64,000 bases of DNA from contig PZJY01000002.1 of NCBI GenBank assembly GCA_031472005.1, positions 1,426,001 to 1,490,000 of the forward strand, written 5' to 3'. Made by a program: the position numbers and the translations under genes. Below, in pieces: positions 56,566 to 64,000 of the stretch (the stretch's first letter is position 1; the number at the start of each line of letters is the position of its first letter). Under the pieces are notes generated by a model. It was not told the origin of the DNA. It saw nothing but the letters and a program-made list of their open reading frames with translations, and searched no databases. Source of the DNA: Tetracladium setigerum (lineage: Eukaryota > Ascomycota > Leotiomycetes > Helotiales).

Positions 56566-59424
56566 CTACTTCTTCGAGGCCTTGGTCTGCTCGGTAAGGT
56601 ACTCCTCATCAGAGGCATCGAGAATGTCGTATTCTTCATCGGTCATAAATCCATCCTCAGTTTCCTCGTCGTCAAGATCATCAGCAAAGTCATCAAACTC
56701 ATCAGCATCTTCTTGGACCTCTTCCGAGGTAGCTGGGGCCTCGCGGTGAATGCTGGTCTCCGGGGACTCCTTCTCAAGCTTGGGGAAGATCATCTGACTA
56801 CCTTCAGTCGCGACCTTTGGTGCGACAATGTCTTCGGACGCTTCCTTCGGCTCCTCCTTGATGATTGGAATTTCCTTAACATTGACATCACACCAGAGTC
56901 TATGGCCAAACTTGTTGCCATCTGGGCCAGTGAGACGCCAGTAGGAGATGAAGTTACCGGCGCGGGCGGGAGTTCTCATTAAGACAGTGAAACCAGCTTC
57001 CTGACCAGGAGCAATCTCGGTGTAGCAGACGGTGCTCTCAGCTGCGGAGACAAGCTCGTGAACACTGGCTGGGTGTTCGGGATCAACAGCGCACATATTG
57101 TCACCGCCAACAAACTTGACGCTACATCCAGCAGGCCATGCAACTTCACCACCGTTTCGGAGATACCATGTCTGCTCGAAGACAGTGTTGGCTGAGAAAT
57201 AGGTTCCATCGGCGACGGCATCACGGACGAAGTGAGCAACATACTCCTTCTTGACAACAACAGCTGGAAGCTCCTTGGGCTCAGCCTTGATCTCAGCTTT
57301 GATCTCGGGAACTTCTTCAACCTTCACTTCTTTGGTCTTGATAGTCTCCGTTGGTTGGAGGTCAGCGACAGTCTGAACTTGAGTAGCTGCATTAGCCGAG
57401 GATGTTACGTTAGTCTCAGTCGACTTGGTTTCGGTGCGAATACGGCGATCACCCATTGGTGGCATTGCCTGACCATTCTCATGGTCGCCCATAGTTGTGA
57501 CGCTGACATTGCGCACAGGAGTCTTGAACTTGATGAGAGGATGGGTCTTGTTGTGTCTGTTAGTCGGACTGGCCTCGCAAGCGGCACAGAAGTCGGTATC
57601 ATGGCAGACAGCACACTTGTATCGGTCACCTCTGATGTATGTTTGAAGTCCGGTGGGGTTATTGCACAAAGGACCATCACAGTAGATGCCGTGGTGACGA
57701 GCCTTGGCTTGAGAGCTCTTGTAAATGGCGGCGGCATCAAGAAGGGTTTCGTAAATGGGTACAAAACGATGCTCCGGGTGAATGAAGGACGCATTGTCAA
57801 TGCAAGCCGAGCAGAAATCCCAATCAGGGCAATCGAGGCACTTGTGACGAACACCATAGATGTACTGTTCTTTTGTAAGCTCAAGTCGGTCGCATAATAC
57901 GAGAGTTAACATACCTTGTCGCAACCATCACAGATAGCATTGTGACTAACATTGCGACCGGGAGCAAGGAGAGCTTGGGAAACCAAGTCAAGGTTCGTAT
58001 CTTGAACAGCGGCCTCGAAGGCATGTTTGGGGTGGTGACCATGCTCGTTGCCCACGTGGCAGGCGATGCAAAGATCAAAGTCAGGGCAAGACATGCATGC
58101 AACAAATTGGTCCTCGGACAATTCTGATACACTATTAGCTTGGAATACACAGTGAGATATCTCAGAGTTCTCACCAGAAACGCAGTTGTTGCAAGTGCGA
58201 GTGGCAGTTATGATCTTAGGTTCGGGGGCAACAAGTGTAGTCTTGGAGTCAGAAGAGAATCGCTTTGGTGCGATGGTCTCAGTAGTACTGTTGATGACCT
58301 TACCATTCTGAACGAAACGCTTGATCAACCAGTGGCTCTCACTTCCGCAGACAACTCCACGGCCCACACAGCTCTGGCAGAGGTCAAAGTCACCGTCATC
58401 GCAGATGCTGCAGTGATAGTGTACATCAGGGATAGAATCGTTGCAGTTGTTGCAATAGACAGAGTATACGCTCACGGTTGGATTTGCTGTCTCTGTCATT
58501 GCATTCTTCCAGAAGGAAGATTGGCGGTCGGGAGAGAGGCGAGAATAACTAGTAAACCACTCATCACGAGCGCCTGGACCGCGAGTGACTGGAATCTCGG
58601 TGTTGTTGACCTTAGCCAAACAAGGATGGTATGAGTGGAATGCACCTGGCATATCATTGCTTGGTCGAGTGCAACCAGAAGGTCGAACCACAGGTAGGGC
58701 TGGAGCTTGGGGTGGCGTTGGGGCCGACACTGGAACAGGAGCTGGAGCGCTTAGGGGTGTCAATCGAGGGTGGTTGATGAGGAGCTCCTCAAATCCACGT
58801 TGGAGGTCGCTAACAGAGCCGGGATACATGGTCTTCTCAGCAGGCTTCTTAACCTCGCTGGCAGGTGCTGATGGCATGATCACTTCCTCGAGAAGGGAGC
58901 GGAGTTCTGGTTGTTCCTCAACAGGGCTGACCGGGCTTGGTTGTTCGTCCTCTACGGTGGCGGGCTTTGGAACGACTGGAGCCTTATCCTTGACAGTCAC
59001 TCGAATTCGAAGCTTGAGCTTTGCCTTCGCAGCACGATAGAGCTGCTTGTAGACAGAGGTATTGGCCGGATCGAGAGTCACAAAGGTGGCGGCGCTGTCG
59101 GAGTAGCGTTCAAAGATTGCCTCGGACGTGGGTGGGATGGAAAGGAGAAATCGGAGCTACGGGATTCGGCGTTAGCAGTGAAGCAAAGGAAGATATTGCA
59201 TTGAATGGTAATGAAGGCTTTGCGGTTCACGGTTCGCCGGAGTGATTGATGGAGATGGTGAGGCTCGGAGCCTCAGTATGGGAACGAGGAATGGAACTCA
59301 CATGGTCGGGGAGCGTGCTGGCACCCAAATCCCGGAGAGGCAGCTTAAATCGACGGTTAGTACCCTCATAGTTGACCTTGAGAGTCACCAGAGTCTCTGG
59401 AGTGGTAGTCGAGGCTGTTGACAT
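56566..59424 (-). CDS. NBR1-like selective autophagy receptor (four ZZ + FW domain)
   Basis: Four exons: 59424-59302, 59156-58175, 58123-57915 and 57864-56566, 870 aa. The N-terminal ~95 residues (VTLKVNYEGTNRRFKLPLRD) resemble a PB1-type fold. A Pro/Ala linker follows, then four ZZ zinc fingers: CNNCNDSIPDVHYHCSICDD, CMSCPDFDLCIACH, CDGCDKYIYGVRHKCLDC and RYKCAVCHDTDFCAAC. The FW (NBR1 central) domain has TVFEQTWYLRNGGEVAWPAG and FISYWRLTGPDGNKFG. The C-terminus is acidic, with EEYDILDA, a YxxL Atg8-interacting motif. This layout matches fungal NBR1 homologues, which deliver cargo such as hydrolases or peroxisomes to the vacuole. Intron 2 is 51 nt and in frame with no stop, so its removal is chosen because it joins CNNCVS directly to ELSEDQ. 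Confidence 0.92.
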
Positions 59425-61130
59425 GATTGCTACTATCAAAGCTGTCGTCTGTTAGCTATCGCTCCTCTTGCTGCAGGCGGTGACGTGCTCTAGGAGGCGT
59501 CTCAGGATGAGGCGGGCGTACGGGTTGTAGTTACTCGGGTTTATGATTTGATGTCTTCGAGTCGTCCAGACGATGGACTTGATGCTTGTCACGATCAAGA
59601 TGTAGATTCGTGAACAAGAAAAGTGAGAGAGTGTGTCGGAGGAGGAGGAGGGAGGATGTGAGGGAGGGAGGGAGGGATGAGGTTGATGAGGGAGAAGCCT
59701 AGCAGATAAGCGGCGCGGTGGCTTGCTGCTGGAGACCGAGCTCCAAGGCTTCAGGAATTCCACGTACTGCACTGACTGACTGCACTGTGGACTAGATGTG
59801 ATCACTAATAGGCAGGTGGCGAAGGAGAGAAGTCAAATGGAAGGTGATCGAGGGAGTAAGTGAAAGTTGGAAATGTGAGTAGTAGTTAGTGTGTCGTTGT
59901 CGAGATGGTCGATTGTGTAGTAGTTGGAGTTGTTGGTGGTTTGGTTGAACGCCTGCTCTCTCTCTTTTGGCCTCTGTTTTGGCCGTCGTGATGAATGGGG
60001 AACGGGACCAACCAGGATGTCAGTCAGCAGATCGCGAGGGCGAATGTCTGCTGCCGGCATCTGAGATCCACGCTGAAAAGAGGGAATGAATCAATCACCT
60101 CGCAATAGTGAATAGATGAATATATGTGTAGGCATATGAATACATGCATTTGTTTGACTTCACTTTCTCTTTTGTGAAAAGCTGTAATCTTTCACTTTCT
60201 ATACTGGCTGGAGGCAGACCTCTATTAACCCCGACAGACCGGCTCTTCCACTCTCAGAAAGGCTTCCTCGGCTGCCTCATCTGACCATTATTCGAGTATT
60301 GATACTGACCTGACTAGCCACCCAACCACCAAATAAGTGCTCGGAGAAGGTGAACGGTGAATAATGTAGGGTAAGTAACACGGCGGTCTGCAAAAATCTC
60401 CACTTGACAGGTAAGATATCAACTTCCTCGGCTGTTCCAACACCGTTTTTCTGTCTCATCTGCATCCATTATCTTCTGGACTCCTCGTTTGAACACCACC
60501 CAAAAAAGGCGACCTGGTGGCACTTTTACACTTCCAGCCAAGAGCCAGAGATCACACCGTACAGCCTTGTCTGGCGGCCTGGGTAACATGGAACAAAGAA
60601 ACCCCCGCCTGCAGTAAGGTCACAGAGTCACAAAACCGGTCACCAAAGAATGGAGCTTGCGCTGGTCTCTCAATCAACTCCATGTTGCTATTTAGATACC
60701 TAACTAACAATACTCTAGTCATCGACATGCGCATAGGCAACCATCAATGAATGCCCCGACCCAAGAGCCCCTCTTTCTGTAAACAAACAATGAAGAATGA
60801 ACCATCATGCAACCGCCGAACAGTAGACAGACACTGGGAAAACACCTAATAGCCGAAAAGCAGGTAGCCGTACGTGGGAATCACATCCTCCTGATGGATT
60901 CCCCAAAAATGACATCGAACCACGCTCTGCCGGACTGAGAGATCATCCAGCACACCTTTTTACAATGATAATAAATTGGCTCCAGAACCCATATCTTGTC
61001 AAGCACAGACCGCATCGGAGGAAAGTAGCATGAGCAACGCTTCCAAACGCGTAAGAAAACCCTCCTAACCCAAACAGAATCGCTGGAAGCATTAAAGAAA
61101 ATATAACATGTAGTTAAGAAATCGCGGCCC
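59425..61130. other. Intergenic upstream of the NBR1-like gene and 3' flank of Barentsz-like gene
   Basis: 1.7 kb between two minus-strand genes. GA-rich patches occur near 59640-59690. Frames here are short and lack content. Confidence 0.5.
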
Positions 61131-63328
61131 CTATTGTGGATAGTAGACCATCCCTTGGTTGCCTTGTGGGTAGTAGAATCCATCTGGGCTAGGTGTCATC
61201 ATTCCTCCCATGCCCATGCCACCACCAACCTGTTGCATCGGATATGATGGAGGTGCTGCTTGGTAAGCTGGGAAGGTGGCAACAGCTGGGATTTGAGCTG
61301 CATCATAGTAGTAAACCATTCCGTTAACTTCTTGCGCAACAAGACTCTGAGCTTGAGAATCTGGGATCTGAGCAAACTGAGGCTGCTGCTGCTGCTGCTG
61401 GGGAGGTGCTGGGATAAATGGTGGTGCACCGTTACCTGATCCCATTGATTGAAAGTTTTGAGGATAGTAATATCCTTGAGAAGGGGGCATAACTTGGTAT
61501 TGCTGCGCTTGTGGATAATACCCCTGGGGCTGTTGTTGTTGTTGTTGGTAAGGATTGGGTTGGAAAGGCTGAGCATGAATGGCGCGTTCTGGAATCTGCG
61601 ATAAAGGAGTCCCAGTGGACTGGCTCGGATAAGATGGGTTTCGAGAATGCAATAAGCTATCTGAGTAGCCGTTTCCGTTCACTTGGAGGGGAACTTGTTG
61701 GTGGAAAGGTTGTTGAAACTGTTGGGTGGGTGGATTGTAGGATAGAGATGCAGGAGATTCGATATCAGAAATCGATACTGCCTTCTGAGGTCGAGGTTGA
61801 TGCATAGGAATGGCATTTGGTCGGTTCTCCCGAAATGTCGGCTTCTGTGGAAGAGGATAACTCTGAGCCTTGGGCATGTCATCATGTACTGACATTCCTG
61901 GCGGGTGCCCTTGGGGCTCTTGCTCGGGAGCCGACATCTGATTAGGTTGTATAAGTTGACTTGCGGGCGGAGGCAACTTGACAACTGGCCGGGAAGTATC
62001 CTGGCCCATCTGTGAACGCGATATTGTCGAGCCAGACGGCGAAACCACTGTTTCCCTGAGAACTTCTCGAGCGAGTGACGAACGACGGCTATGAGCAGCA
62101 CTTGGTGCATAAGTGCTGCCACCATACATACTTCCACCGAAGACACTTGTACGTCTCGAATAACCTCCGACAGAACCCAACCCTGATCTGCCTTTACCAC
62201 GACCTCCGAAGCCTTGCTGGTTCGGCCTCATCGCACGGGGAATAAAGATAAACGATCTGTCCACAGCGGGGAAGATGTATCGTGGTGGGTGGTCGGGGAG
62301 GGAGATCCGGACGGGTTTGTCTCGGCGAAGCGGAGGACGATGGTCTGGCAGCCGAGTGTATTGCTTGACAGCAACGCCAGGAAATATGAGCGGCTTCTCC
62401 ATATTGACCAGAAAGACCCTGACTTGAACATTACCGGTATGCTTCACATTGGACAACGATCGATTCGGAGCTGCAGTCTTGGGAGCGCTGATGGGGACTC
62501 GGGCAGGGTAGTTGGGAGCTCCGTTTGCGTAATGTGGATTTCGAGAGACTGGCTCACTGATCACATCATGCATATCATGAGCCCAAGGAGCATCAGTAGG
62601 TTCGAAAACTTGAGGCATATGACTTCAGATAGTTAGCAAATACATTTCCGGGGACTAGTGCAAGCAAACATACTTTGATGGTGCAAATGGGCCTCCAATA
62701 CCAGGACGGCCCCCCTACCCCTTCCTCTTCCAAACGGCCGGAATCCATTTGCAGCAGGTCCCGAATGGCGATGGTCATGCATAAAGAATGCACCTCTGTT
62801 TGGCACAAAAGCTGGGTCGGCATCCCTCTTCTTCCTGTACTCCTCATGTTCCCGCCTTCGCCGTTCGTGGGGTGCTTCTTGAGGTTGGTCCATGGCAGCC
62901 GAGGACTTTACCACAGCTGGGGATGGCTCTCGAAGGTCCGGATCATCTCGCAGATCATTATACTGCACTTCATCTGCAGTCTCCTTCTGCTCAGACAATT
63001 TGAGGCCATTCAACATCATGTCCATATCGCTGGTCCCATTTGTAAGCTTGGGGCCGGGGCCGGTGACGTTATCCCCAGCGTTGTTTGCCTCGCCATCCAA
63101 AGAAGCACTTTTGGTATGCCCATTGGTTTTTGTGAGCTCCGGAGATGGATTTGATAAGGGTCTCGCATCTCCAGCTCCATTTCTCTTTTGTGCATCCCCT
63201 TCGTCTGATAATATGGACCCTTCGCTGGAGTCGTCATCAAAATCCGCTTCCAAGCCGCCTTCATCATCGCCTTCGTCCTCAACCCGTCTTCGGCGTGCAG
63301 CCAAATCCTTCCTGTGTTGAGGAGCCAT
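61131..63328 (-). CDS. Barentsz/CASC3-like exon-junction-complex protein (frame gap)
   Basis: Two exons, 63328-62674 and 62622-61131, 715 aa once one base is restored. The start MAPQHRKDLAARRRRVEDEG is chosen; a longer upstream frame has no support. An acidic N-terminal part is followed by EEYRKKRDADPAFVPNRGAF and FMHDHRHSGP, the Btz/SELOR motif by which Barentsz/CASC3 clamps eIF4AIII and RNA in the exon-junction complex. RGRGRG leads into GGRPGIGGPFAPS only if one G is added to the G6 run (C6 at 62710-62715 on the plus strand). Exon 2 continues with PTDAPWAHDMHDVI, RYIFPAVDRSFIFIPRAMRP and a long Gln/Pro-rich, disordered tail. The protein should shuttle between nucleus and cytoplasm. Confidence 0.85.
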
Positions 63329-64000
63329 GATGAGGAAGTGAACAGGCTGTCGTTCGAGATGCGACGGGTTGGCGGACGAGGTCTGAGGATGGGGCAGACA
63401 AGTCGTGAATGAACATGCAGTGGCGGGCGTTGAAGTAAGACTCTGATTTACCGCCCGCGGCAATAATGTTTGTAGGACGCAGTTGGGAATATCTGTCGAT
63501 GGGATTCAGTTGGAGAGCAAAACATGCACTCCGCTGATCGAGAGATGTGAAGGACGTCAACGGGGGTTTTGGTGAGAGTAAAGTTTTGGGGAACTTTGAG
63601 AATCGGACGCTGAATTGTAGAAGCCGGATCCGCGTTGGCGACCCCCTGTCAACACAAGCTTGGCATATAGTTATCAAAGCGGATTGTGAACGACATGAAA
63701 AGTACAACTGAGAGAAGAATCGTGTTTTATAGCTTATACGTAACATAACAGAGTTCTAGTCAATAAAGAGAGGTATATATGACAGTCTATTTTACTTAAC
63801 CTAAGATAAGCTATGCTGTATTTATAAAGACATATAATTGAGGACTTCTTCACCACATAAGTCCTTGCCTTCTTCTAGGAGCTAATAATAGAATAGCTAT
63901 ACTGTAAGTTATAAAAGATCAATAGGTAGGTAAACTAGGTACTTATAGCTCCCCCGTTGTTGTGTTCTACCTCTTAGAGTGAATTGAGATATAATTCTCG
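63329..64000. other. Right edge: divergent flank then AT/TA-rich DNA
   Basis: The first ~350 bp are ordinary flanking DNA of the Barentsz-like gene. From about 63715 the sequence turns strongly AT-rich, with many TA steps (TATAGCTTATA, TTATAAAG and similar) and few CpG or CpA. This composition fits decayed, RIP-mutated repeat DNA, but the piece is too short to be sure. No gene seen. Confidence 0.45.

Noticed and set aside
57232..57897. Plus-strand frame of 221 codons opposite the NBR1-like gene
   Set aside because: Antisense shadow of the ZZ-finger and FW region.

Overview
This is nuclear DNA from a filamentous ascomycete. The genes carry short introns (about 45-130 nt) with GT donors, CTAA[CT]-type branch points close to the acceptor and C/TAG acceptors. 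Gene content is typical of Pezizomycotina: a division-1 chitin synthase, a Zn2Cys6 factor, an S53 sedolisin, an NBR1-type autophagy receptor and an Inn1/Fic1-type C2 protein. The protein style suggests Leotiomycetes (Helotiales), but that placement is inference. I see no prophage, CRISPR array, operon, secondary-metabolite cluster or intact transposon.

Layout. 1-10 kb: the tail of a 5-oxoprolinase, a Leu-type tRNA with an intron, a four-helix membrane protein, a divergent pair (WKF-domain protein and proteasome alpha-1), an unidentified protein and a TMEM234-like membrane protein. 10-20 kb: an Inn1/Fic1-like C2 protein with a heptad repeat, a small conserved protein, an alpha/beta hydrolase and a BTB protein. 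21-29 kb: an unidentified acidic protein, UTP15, a Zn2Cys6 regulator and an aminodeoxychorismate-lyase-like enzyme. 29-35 kb: a gene-poor stretch, then mitochondrial release factor 1 divergent from a gamma-glutamyltranspeptidase. 35-45 kb: a repeat-bearing intergenic region, a large PNUTS/Ppn1-like gene and the SM protein SLY1, transcribed divergently. 45-64 kb: chitin synthase, low-molecular-weight tyrosine phosphatase, sedolisin, a DUF218-like protein, an NBR1-like receptor, a Barentsz/CASC3-like protein and an AT-rich right edge.

The genes are mostly unrelated housekeeping functions: proteasome, ribosome biogenesis, mitochondrial translation, ER-Golgi fusion, exon-junction complex, autophagy, septation and wall synthesis. 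Strand alternates and several start pairs lie within 0.3-0.4 kb.

The strongest unexpected signal concerns sequence quality. Six genes, including essential UTP15, can be read end to end only if single bases are missing, mostly in or beside homopolymer runs. Adding them back makes every total coding length divisible by three. I therefore describe these as intact genes with probable sequence errors and flag each site. A palindromic GC-rich motif shared between about 18.1 kb and 35.4-35.65 kb is the best candidate for an undescribed repeat family. I found no convincing undescribed biological system.
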